Origin: Amycolatopsis tolypomycina
Lineage (GTDB): Bacteria > Actinomycetota > Actinomycetes > Mycobacteriales > Pseudonocardiaceae
Direction: 5' to 3'
NCBI RefSeq assembly: GCF_900105945.1
Contig: NZ_FNSO01000004.1
Span: forward strand, 992,001-1,056,000
DNA length: 64,000 bases
Positions 1 through 7,245 of the stretch are shown here, piece after piece. Position numbers and translations under genes: made by a program. The notes under the pieces are model-generated. The model was given only the letters and a program-made list of their open reading frames with translations, ran no database searches and was not told where the DNA came from. The first letter of the stretch is position 1. Every line of letters starts with the position of its first letter.

Positions 1-70
1 TTCGGTGCGTCCAACGCACCGAACGCCACATTGGGTGCGTTGGACGCAACCAACGCCACATTGGGGCGCT
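1..70. repeat. Intergenic palindromic repeat, left copy (cut by window start)
   Basis: The unit AACGCCACATTGGG occurs at 22-35 and 52-65. Positions 1-23 fold into a hairpin with 10-bp arms (TTCGGTGCGT and its complement). Read on the minus strand, the stretch matches about 65 of 70 positions of the start of the element at 10528-10614. It lies directly downstream of the minus-strand GH43 gene, so it may act as its terminator. It probably continues left of base 1. Confidence 0.8.
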
Positions 71-75
71 TGCCG

Positions 76-3000
76 CTACCGCGGCGGCCGGACGCTCCCG
101 AGCGTCGGCACGACCTTCGTGATCAGCCCGTCGGCGCCGAAGCGCAGCCGGTCGATCGTCACCTCGCGGTGCGTCCCATCCCCGCCCGGGATGGCGAAGC
201 GGTGGTAGGCGATGTACCACTCGTCCTTGCCCGGCACCTGCACGATGCTGTGGTGGCCCGGCCCGAGGATGCCCAGCGACGGGTCCTTCTCCAGGATCAC
301 GCCCCGGTTCACCAGCCCCGCGCCCAGCGGGCTCGTCGCCGTCGCGTAGCCGACGCGGTAGTTCTCGCTGCCCGTGTCGTCGATCGACCACGTCAGGTGG
401 TACGTCCCCGCGCGCTTGGTCATGAACAGCCCCTCGCGGAAGCCGTCGAGGCCGGTCAGGCGGGTGATCTTCGCCGGGTCGTACGACGTCAGGTCGGCGT
501 TCAGGGGCACCACGTAGGCGTTGCCGTTGCCCCAGTACAGGTACGTCTGGCCGTCGTCGTCGGTGAACACCGCCGGGTCGATCGCCTGGCCGCCGCTCGG
601 GTTGGCCGCGATCAGCGGCTTGCCCAGCACGTCGGTGAACGGACCGGTCGGGGATGAGGACACCGCGACGCCGATCTTGGCGTCCGCGCAGAAGTAGAAG
701 TAGTACTTCCCGTTCTTCTCGGTGATCGTCGGTGCCCACGCCCGGCTGTCCGCCCAGGACACGTCCGGGCCGAGGTCGAGGATCTTCGGGTGCCGCGTCC
801 AGGTGACGAGGTCCTTGCTCGACCACGCGTCGAACGTCGTGCCCGACCAGCCGGGGTAGCCGTCCGTCGTCGCGTAGATGTAGTACGTGTCGCCGAAGCG
901 GACGATGTTCGGGTCCGCGGTGAAGCCGGGCAGGACCGGGCTGTTCATCACCACCGCGGTGACCGTCCACGTCCGCCGCTGCCAGCCGGCGCCGACGACC
1001 GAGTAGCCCACCGGGCCGGTGAAGTCCTGCCGCGACCCGTTGTGCGGGAACACCTGCGTGCCGTCGGCGACCTGCAGCACCGGCGCGAGCCGCCGCACGT
1101 CCGTGCCCGGCTTCACCGGCAGGACGATCGTGCCCTTCGCGCTGTCGATGATCGCCGGCACCTTGAGGGAGTCCAGGGTCACCGACCCGACGGCCGTCTC
1201 GTTGCCCGGCGCGCCGAGCACCTCCTTGGCGGTCAGGCCGCGGTTCCACACGGTGAACCGCCGCATCTTGCCCTGGAAGTACTTGTCGGCGCCGTAGGCC
1301 GAGCGCCCGAGGTAGTTCGACGTCGTGATGCCCGCGCCGAGGTCGCCGGGTTTCGCCGTGACACCGTCCACACGGGACACTTCGACGCCGTTGTCGTACA
1401 ACCGCGCCGTCCCGTTCGCCAGGGTGTACGTCAGGGTGTGCCAGGCGCCGCGGGTCAGCGCCCGCTTGCTGTCGGCGTTCTGCTCGGTCGACCAGTTGCC
1501 GGCGGCGATCGCGGCCCGGTAGGTGTCCCCGGTCGCGAACAGGTAGCCGTCACCGGCGTTGTCGGTGCTGTTGCCGAGGTTCCACAGGAAGTACGGCGTC
1601 TGCTGGCCCGGGTCGACCCACACCTGCGCCGACACCGTGATCCCGGAAAGACCGCTCATCAGGTTGTTCGGCAGGGCGACGTAGCCGTCCTTGCCGCCGA
1701 AGGCGAGTCCGTCCGCCGAGCGCGTGACGCCGCCGTGCACCGTGGCGTCCCGCCCGTTCCCGGAGACGTCGGTGACGGTGTCGCCGCGGCCCGCCGCCGT
1801 GAGGTCGTAGTCGGCGACGACACCCTTCTTGTCGGCGGTGACCGGCGGCGGTCCCTGGCGCAGCCGGGCCAGCTCGGCCTTCGTCACCGGCAGCACCGTG
1901 CCGTGGCGCGGGCTCTTCGGGAGCTGGTACTCCGCCGGGATCGTCCAGTTCGGCTTCGCCAGCGAATCCGTGACGAACGGGACGTACCCGCGTCGCGGCG
2001 TCTCGTCCATGAAGGCGTAGTACTTGTTACTGTCGTTGGCCTTGAACAGCGTCGGGCCCTCGACCCAGTCGGTGCCGAGCTTGGTGCGGATGCAGTCGCT
2101 GACCAGCTCCCAGTTGCGCGGCTTCGTCGTCGGGAGGTCCACCGCGCGCAGGTTCTTCGACCGCTCCAGCACGATGTCGCGCTCGCAGGAGCCGATGACC
2201 TTGCCGTCGGTGGTCAGCCGGTAGTAGTAGTCGCCGTCCTTGGTGACGGTGGAGTCGATGACGCCTTCGCCGGGGTCGTTCCACACCTGCGGCTTGCTGA
2301 AGGTCCGGAAGTCGCGGGTGGTCGCGTACATCATCCGCGGGTACGTCGCGCCGGTGTGGTCGACGTCGGTGGGGGCGTAGGGGCTGGTGGCCCAGTAGAC
2401 GACGTACGCGCCGATCGTGGGGTCATAGGTCGCTTCGGGGGCCCACGTCATGCCGGCGGTGTCGTCGGAGACCCGGACGTGCCGCTGGTTCGACCAGGTC
2501 ACCAGGTCGGTCGACTCCCAGATCTCCAGGTACTGGCTGCCGTGCCGCTGCGCCTGGTCCCAGCCGCGGCCGTCGTTGATCTGCAGGTCGGTGGCGACGA
2601 TGTAGAACCGGTCGCCTTCGGGGCTGCGCACGATGAACGGGTCGCGCACGCCGGTTTCGCCGTAGTTCGAGCGCAGGACGGGCTTGCCGCCGTTGAGCTC
2701 GTCCCAGTGCAGCGGGTCGTTCCCGCGGCTGGCCGCGAAGTGGATCTGCTCGGTGTCCTGCGTCGCCTCGCCGGTGAAGTAGGCGAACATGTAGCCCTCG
2801 AGCGCTTCCTTCTTCGGCAGCGGCAGCACGGTGAGGGTGAACGCGCGTTCCGCCGTCGCGGAGCCCTTGGTCGCGCGGACCGTCAGCCGCGCCTTGGCCG
2901 GCCGCGCGCCGGGCGCGGGCCGGGTCACCTCGCCGGTGGCGGTGACGACGCGGGGGTCCTGGCTGCGCCACGTCAGCGTGACGTCGCGGGCGCCCTTGAC

Positions 3001-4125
3001 CGGCAGCGTGATGTTGCCGCGGATCGCGTCCTGGTCGGGGATGACGATGTCGGCGAGCGCCTTGTCGACCTTCTGCCGGTCGGTGATGTCCTGCAGCACC
3101 GTGACGGTGAAGGTGCGGCTCGCGCTCTGGCCGGCGTAGGAGACCGCAGCCGTCAGGGTCACCGTCGCGTTGCCGGTGCCGGGAGCGGGCCGCGTCACCG
3201 CACCGGTCGCCGACACCACGGCCGGGTTGCTCGACGACCAGGCGATCGCCGAGCCGCCGGCCCCCGTCTTCGGGAGCGTGAGGTTGTCGGTGACGGCGGA
3301 GGTGTCGCCGAGGTCGAGGGCGGCCGCGTCGGCCGTCGCGCGCCCGGCGGCGGTGCGCTCGCCGAGGGCGCGGGCTTCGTCGGCGGTCACCGCGCGGTCG
3401 TAGACGCGGAAGTCGCGGACGTTGCCCTTGAGGTACTTGTCGCCGTCGTAGACCGACCGGCCGAGGTAGTCGGCGGTCGTGGTGCCGCCGCCGATCGAGC
3501 CGGGCGTGATCGTGATGCCGGTGTTGCGGGCGACTTCGATCCCGTCCTCGTACAGGACCGCGGTCCCGCCGCCGAGGGCGTAGGTGATCGTGCGCCAGCT
3601 GCCGCGCGCGAGGTTGCGTCCCGCGCTCGCGTTCTGTTCGGTGGACCAGTTGCCGGAGGCGATCGAGCCGCGGAAGGCGTCGCCCGTGGTGAACAGGTAG
3701 CCGTTCCCGGCGCCACCCGCCGTGTTGCCGAGTCCCCACAGGAAATACGGCGTGCCCTGGTCGGTGGCGATGTTGACCTGAACCGAAACCGTGATGTCCG
3801 TGAGACCTCGCATCAGGTTGTCCGGCAGCCGGACGTGCCCGTTCGTGCCACCCAGGCGCAGGCCTTCGTCGCCTTGCCACGTCGTGTCGCCGCTGACGCT
3901 CGCGTTGCGCCCGTGGCCGGACGCGTCGGGCACGGTGGTGCCGGCGCCGGCGGTGAGGTCGTAGCGGACGACCAGGCCGTCGTCCAGGGTCGCCGCGTGG
4001 CCGGAAGCGGCCCAGACAGTGGTGGACGCCGCGGCCACGGCCAGGGTGGCGAGGACCGTGGTCAGCGGGCGGGACCGCCGGAGGAACTTCGGCGACGACG
4101 TCGTCGCCGAGAGTCGAACGGGCAT
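76..4125 (-). CDS. Secreted double-GH43 arabinanase-like glycoside hydrolase with LamG and Ig-like modules
   Basis: Predicted secreted multimodular enzyme of 1349 aa acting on plant arabinan-type polysaccharide. After a signal peptide (basic start, hydrophobic run near residues 22-36, Ala-rich site near 44) come a LamG module (~45-250), two bacterial Ig-like modules (~255-432), a first GH43 propeller (~437-760), a second LamG (~770-970), another Ig-like module (~980-1055) and a second GH43 propeller (~1060-1349). Each propeller shows three candidate GH43 carboxylates: VRDPFIV, VIDSTV and VEGPTLF in the first; ADPNIVR, AIDPAVF and FREGLFM in the second. The two LamG modules are clearly similar to each other, sharing PYFLW, GNWSTEQNA and YLGRS, so LamG-GH43 was probably duplicated internally. 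Substrate is inferred from family only. It diverges from the GH43-AbfB gene across a LacI-type operator region. Confidence 0.85.
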   Translation of the reverse strand: MPVRLSATTSSPKFLRRSRPLTTVLATLAVAAASTTVWAASGHAATLDDGLVVRYDLTAGAGTTVPDASGHGRNASVSGDTTWQGDEGLRLGGTNGHVRLPDNLMRGLTDITVSVQVNIATDQGTPYFLWGLGNTAGGAGNGYLFTTGDAFRGSIASGNWSTEQNASAGRNLARGSWRTITYALGGGTAVLYEDGIEVARNTGITITPGSIGGGTTTADYLGRSVYDGDKYLKGNVRDFRVYDRAVTADEARALGERTAAGRATADAAALDLGDTSAVTDNLTLPKTGAGGSAIAWSSSNPAVVSATGAVTRPAPGTGNATVTLTAAVSYAGQSASRTFTVTVLQDITDRQKVDKALADIVIPDQDAIRGNITLPVKGARDVTLTWRSQDPRVVTATGEVTRPAPGARPAKARLTVRATKGSATAERAFTLTVLPLPKKEALEGYMFAYFTGEATQDTEQIHFAASRGNDPLHWDELNGGKPVLRSNYGETGVRDPFIVRSPEGDRFYIVATDLQINDGRGWDQAQRHGSQYLEIWESTDLVTWSNQRHVRVSDDTAGMTWAPEATYDPTIGAYVVYWATSPYAPTDVDHTGATYPRMMYATTRDFRTFSKPQVWNDPGEGVIDSTVTKDGDYYYRLTTDGKVIGSCERDIVLERSKNLRAVDLPTTKPRNWELVSDCIRTKLGTDWVEGPTLFKANDSNKYYAFMDETPRRGYVPFVTDSLAKPNWTIPAEYQLPKSPRHGTVLPVTKAELARLRQGPPPVTADKKGVVADYDLTAAGRGDTVTDVSGNGRDATVHGGVTRSADGLAFGGKDGYVALPNNLMSGLSGITVSAQVWVDPGQQTPYFLWNLGNSTDNAGDGYLFATGDTYRAAIAAGNWSTEQNADSKRALTRGAWHTLTYTLANGTARLYDNGVEVSRVDGVTAKPGDLGAGITTSNYLGRSAYGADKYFQGKMRRFTVWNRGLTAKEVLGAPGNETAVGSVTLDSLKVPAIIDSAKGTIVLPVKPGTDVRRLAPVLQVADGTQVFPHNGSRQDFTGPVGYSVVGAGWQRRTWTVTAVVMNSPVLPGFTADPNIVRFGDTYYIYATTDGYPGWSGTTFDAWSSKDLVTWTRHPKILDLGPDVSWADSRAWAPTITEKNGKYYFYFCADAKIGVAVSSSPTGPFTDVLGKPLIAANPSGGQAIDPAVFTDDDGQTYLYWGNGNAYVVPLNADLTSYDPAKITRLTGLDGFREGLFMTKRAGTYHLTWSIDDTGSENYRVGYATATSPLGAGLVNRGVILEKDPSLGILGPGHHSIVQVPGKDEWYIAYHRFAIPGGDGTHREVTIDRLRFGADGLITKVVPTLGSVRPPR

Positions 4126-4212
4126 ACCGGTTCTCCAGGAGTGGGCGCCGAAGGCGCGGGAAAGGAGGTGATGCGGCTGAATTCCGGGACCTGGGAACGG
4201 TCGCCGAGCGCG

Positions 4213-4228
4213 GAGTGAGCGCTAACAT
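4213..4228. promoter_or_regulatory. LacI-family operator, copy 2
   Basis: The core GTGAGCGCTAAC differs at one position from the GTTAGCGCTAAC core of the perfect operator at 4338-4353. It overlaps the -10 element of the minus-strand GH43 promoter, a typical position for repression. No LacI gene lies in the window. Confidence 0.75.
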
Positions 4229-4252
4229 AGCTGCCGATCCCCGCGGGGTCAA
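4224..4252 (-). promoter_or_regulatory. Promoter of the minus-strand GH43 gene
   Basis: Read on the minus strand: TTGACC (4252-4247), a 17-bp spacer and TATGTT (4229-4224), a good match to a housekeeping sigma promoter. The start codon is about 100 bp downstream, leaving a leader with a small GCGCC/GGCGC hairpin around 4145-4157. Confidence 0.6.
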
Positions 4253-4298
4253 TTGGCTGTTTTGCCTGGTGGTGTCCCGCGGCCCGACGATCGGCCCC

Positions 4299-4329
4299 TT
4301 GACACCCTGTGGCGCGGGTCACCTACACT
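4299..4329 (+). promoter_or_regulatory. Promoter of the GH43-AbfB gene
   Basis: TTGACA at 4299-4304 and TACACT at 4324-4329. The 19-bp spacer is slightly long. The palindromic operator lies 8 bp downstream of the -10, covering the expected start of transcription. Confidence 0.5.
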
Positions 4330-4337
4330 ACGACCGC

Positions 4338-4353
4338 TTGTTAGCGCTAACAA
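4338..4353. promoter_or_regulatory. LacI-family operator, copy 1 (perfect palindrome)
   Basis: TTGTTAGCGCTAACAA is a perfect 16-bp palindrome with the central CG typical of LacI/GalR-family operators. It sits between the promoter and the start of the GH43-AbfB gene. With the copy at 4213-4228 it implies joint sugar-responsive control of the two divergent genes. Confidence 0.8.
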
Positions 4354-4399
4354 TCCTGTTCGTACCCGGCACTCGACGACGAGATGGGTGGACGAGACG

Positions 4400-5773
4400 A
4401 TGATCAGTCGACGGGGACTGATGGCGGGTGCGGCGGGCGCCGCGGTCGCCGGCCTGCTCGGGAGCAAAGCCTTCGCCCAGACCGCCGCCGGTGCGTACGT
4501 CATGGCGTACTTCACCGAGTCGCCGTCCATGGCGGGCGCCGACTACGGGCTGCACCTGGCGGTCAGCACCGACGGTCTCGACTGGCTGCCGCTCAACCAG
4601 AACAACCCGGTCGTGACGCCGACGGCGGGCACCGGCGGGCTGCGCGACCCCTTCGTGCTGCGCAAGCAGGACGGCCGGTTCGTGGTGCTGGCGACCGACC
4701 TCAAGGGCACCGACTGGTCGCTGCAGAACCAGTACGTCCACGTCTGGGATTCCGCCGACCTGCGCGGGTTCACCGGCTACCGCCGGGTCAAGCTGCACTC
4801 GATGGCGACGCACAGCTGGGCGCCGGAAGCGTTCTGGGACCCGTCGCGCAACCAGTACGCGATCATCTACTCGGCGGCTTACGGCGGCCACGACGTCATC
4901 ATGGTCAACTACACCACCGACTTCACGACGGTCAGCGCGCCGCAGGTGTTCTTCGACCCCGGCCACGCGACGATCGACGGGACGATGGCCACCATCGGCG
5001 GGGTCAACTACCTGTACGTCAAGAACAACACGAACAGCACCCTGGTCGGCCAGCGCTCGAGCTCGCTCGCCCCGGGCAGCTTCACCACCTACAAGACCGG
5101 GATATCCCCCGGGCGGGGGGTGGAGGCGCCGCAGATCGTGCCGGCGCCGGCGGGGAACCGCTGGTACCTCTGGGGCGACACCTGGAGCCCCAACGGCCGG
5201 TTCTTCTGCTGGGAGACCACCGATGTCGCGGCCGGGAACTGGACGCTGCTCAACGACCGCGCCTACACGCAGCCGTTGAACTCCAAGCACCCCGGCATCA
5301 CGCCGATCACCGCCGCGGAGCGGTCCGCCCTCGTCGCGCAGTGGGGCGCCCCGGCGTGGCGGCGGCTCAAGTCCTACAACTTCCCCGGCAGCTACGTCCG
5401 GCACGCGAACTCCGTGGGCCGTATCGACGCCTACCCGTTCGACCCCTACCAGGACCAGCTCTGGAAGCTCGTGCCCGGCCTGGCGGACGCGGCCGGCGTC
5501 TCGTTCGAATCCGTCAACTACCCGGGCCGCTACCTGCGGCACTACAACTACGAGCTGCGGCTCGCCGCGAACGACGGCACGGCGACGTTCAAGGCGGACG
5601 CCACCTTCCACCAGACGGCGGGGCTGGCCGACGCGAGCTGGTCTTCGTTCCGCTCGCACAACTTCCCGGACCGGTACGTCCGGCACTTCTCCTCCGTGCT
5701 GCGGATCGACCCGCTGGGCAGCGCATCCTCCACTGTGGACAAGCAGGACGCGACCTTCCGCGTCGGCTACTGA
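4400..5773 (+). CDS. Secreted GH43 glycosidase with arabinose-binding AbfB domain
   Basis: Predicted secreted GH43 enzyme (457 aa) removing or cleaving arabinose residues. The ATG at 4400 is chosen because it gives a clean export signal (MISRRGLMAGAAGA..., Tat-like RRG, ending near AFAQ); longer readings have none. The GH43 propeller covers ~25-310 with candidate catalytic residues in LRDPFVL, TIDGTMA and VEAPQIV. The C-terminus (~320-457) is an AbfB/CBM42 beta-trefoil with three related repeats (SYNFPGSYVRH, SVNYPGRYLRH, SHNFPDRYVRH); this fold binds arabinofuranose side chains. LacI operators precede it. Exact linkage cannot be told from sequence. Confidence 0.85.
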   Translation: MISRRGLMAGAAGAAVAGLLGSKAFAQTAAGAYVMAYFTESPSMAGADYGLHLAVSTDGLDWLPLNQNNPVVTPTAGTGGLRDPFVLRKQDGRFVVLATDLKGTDWSLQNQYVHVWDSADLRGFTGYRRVKLHSMATHSWAPEAFWDPSRNQYAIIYSAAYGGHDVIMVNYTTDFTTVSAPQVFFDPGHATIDGTMATIGGVNYLYVKNNTNSTLVGQRSSSLAPGSFTTYKTGISPGRGVEAPQIVPAPAGNRWYLWGDTWSPNGRFFCWETTDVAAGNWTLLNDRAYTQPLNSKHPGITPITAAERSALVAQWGAPAWRRLKSYNFPGSYVRHANSVGRIDAYPFDPYQDQLWKLVPGLADAAGVSFESVNYPGRYLRHYNYELRLAANDGTATFKADATFHQTAGLADASWSSFRSHNFPDRYVRHFSSVLRIDPLGSASSTVDKQDATFRVGY

Positions 5774-5804
5774 CACTCTCGGCGAAGGAGTTTCAATGAT
5801 CGTG

Positions 5805-7019
5805 TCAAGCGGCGGCTGTGGCCGTGAGCGGTGGTGAGGGATGGAACTCGCGGCCGTCGCGCAGCAACGCCCAGATGACGTCGACCAGGCGGCGGGCCAA
5901 GGCGATCAGGGCTTGGGTGTGCCGTTTCCCTTCGCCGCGTTTGCGCAGGTAGAAAGCCCGAGAGGGACCGTCGGGGCGTTTGATGGCCGACAGGGCGGCC
6001 AGGTAGAACACCCGGCGCAGGCCGCGGTGGTAGCGCTTCGCCCGGTGCAGGTTGCCCCGTATCCGCCCGGAATCGCGGGGCACCGGCGCGAGACCCGCGT
6101 AGGCGGCCAGATGCGCGGAACTGCGGAACGCGGCCTGCAGGTCGCCGCCGGTCCCGGCGAGCAGCTGGGCCCCCAGGATGGGGCCGAATCCGTCGAGGCT
6201 GGTGATGGGCCCGGCGTCGGGGTGCTCGGCGAACCGTGCACCGAGCTGCTTGTCCAGGTCTTTGATTTCCCGGTCCAGTTCCAGCAGCTGCCGGGCCAGC
6301 CGGGCGATCAACGGTGCGGTCACCGATTCTCCCGGCAGGGCCACGGTTTGCTCCGCTGCCGCGGCGAGGGCCTTGTCCACCATGGCCGGAATGCCCTTGG
6401 TCCACGCACCATGCTCGGCCAGATAGGCCGACAGGCCAGTCGCTTCGGCCGCGCGGATGCCGGCCGGGGTCTGGAACCCGGTGAGCAGCACCAGCGCCGA
6501 GCGGGTGGAGTAGTCGAACGCCCGTTCCAGCGCGGGAAAAATCGAGGCCAGCAGTTCCCGGATCCGGTTGACCCCGCGCACCCAGTCGGCCATCAGGTCC
6601 TCGCGGCGCGCGGTGAGCACCTGCAGATCGGTGACGACCGCGTCGGGGCTGGTGATCGGGGCGAGATCGCTACGCAGGCGGGCGGTTTCGGCGATGGTGC
6701 GGGCGTCACGCGCGTCGGTTTTGCCTTCACCGGCGAACGCGCCGGCCATCCGGTTGACCAACCGGCCCGGCACCGACACCACCGGCTGGCCGGTGGCCAG
6801 CAGCAGCGTGATCAGCAGGCTCGCCGCACCGGAGGTCATGTCGACCGCCCACACCACCTCCGCGGCTTTCGCGGTGGTGCGGGTGATCAGCTGCTCGATC
6901 GCGGCTTGGCTGTTGGCGACCTTCCGGGAGAACACGATCTTGCCGGTCTCGTCCACCGCGCAGGCGTGGTGGAAGCCTTTGCCGACGTCGATCCCGACCC
7001 ACATCTTGTGCACTGCCAC
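5805..7019 (-). CDS. IS110-family transposase (bridge-RNA recombinase)
   Basis: Transposase of 404 aa with the two IS110 domains. The N-terminal RuvC-like DEDD domain shows WVGIDVGKG near residue 8, VVWAVDM near 56 and the TDARDA motif near 101-106. The C-terminal Tnp20 domain has a helix-hairpin-helix (SLDGFGPILGAQL) followed by SSAHLAAYAGLAP, the region that carries the catalytic serine. The frame is intact and full length, so the element may be active. Start is GTG at 7019 after GGGAGG; GTG 7013 and ATG 7004 are in-frame alternatives. Members of this family excise and insert by an RNA-guided mechanism in which the noncoding end encodes the guide. Confidence 0.92.
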   Translation of the reverse strand: MAVHKMWVGIDVGKGFHHACAVDETGKIVFSRKVANSQAAIEQLITRTTAKAAEVVWAVDMTSGAASLLITLLLATGQPVVSVPGRLVNRMAGAFAGEGKTDARDARTIAETARLRSDLAPITSPDAVVTDLQVLTARREDLMADWVRGVNRIRELLASIFPALERAFDYSTRSALVLLTGFQTPAGIRAAEATGLSAYLAEHGAWTKGIPAMVDKALAAAAEQTVALPGESVTAPLIARLARQLLELDREIKDLDKQLGARFAEHPDAGPITSLDGFGPILGAQLLAGTGGDLQAAFRSSAHLAAYAGLAPVPRDSGRIRGNLHRAKRYHRGLRRVFYLAALSAIKRPDGPSRAFYLRKRGEGKRHTQALIALARRLVDVIWALLRDGREFHPSPPLTATAAA

Positions 7020-7225
7020 GCAGCCTGTCCTCCCGTCTTCGCAGCTCAGCCCGGTGGACGACCCGCCGACAGCTCCATAAACAGCGACCGAGCGCAGATT
7101 TCAATCAGCGGCCAGGGCGTCCAGAACGACGGGGCGGCCACTCCTTCGAAGCCACCACACGAGGCAAGCCGTCATCAGCCACACCCCATCGCCCTGGGCA
7201 TCCAGAACATCCCGTCCTGAACACC
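7020..7225 (-). ncRNA. Candidate IS110 bridge RNA region
   Basis: The noncoding segment upstream of the transposase is where IS110-group elements encode their bridge RNA. The sequence is compatible with structure: CCAGGGCG (7112-7119) can pair with CGCCCTGG (7190-7197), and TCCAGAAC occurs in both halves (around 7120 and 7201). Ends and guide loops were not resolved. The assignment rests mainly on family knowledge. Confidence 0.45.
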
Positions 7226-7245
7226 AACAATCTTATGGAGCCGTC

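Larger units (their letters stand above)
5790..7240 (-). mobile_element. IS110-family insertion element (boundaries approximate)
   Basis: One transposase gene with about 200 bp of noncoding DNA on its 5' side and almost none on its 3' side, the layout of the IS110 group. No terminal inverted repeats were seen, as expected for the family. The element must lie between 5774 and 7245. It separates two genes of the sugar cluster. An apparently orphaned Shine-Dalgarno plus ATG (AAGGAG 5785-5790, ATG 5796) remains on its left. Confidence 0.75.

Noticed and set aside
790..4218. Very long plus-strand open frame opposite the GH43 gene
   Set aside because: It is an antisense shadow of a high-GC gene: the peptide is Arg/Ala/Val-rich with no domain, and the opposite strand has clear GH43 and LamG motifs.
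4161..4218. 15-codon plus-strand leader peptide after AAAGGAGGTG
   Set aside because: The ATG at 4171 is only 2 bp from GGAGG, too close for initiation, and it lies upstream of the plus-strand promoter, so no transcript is expected.
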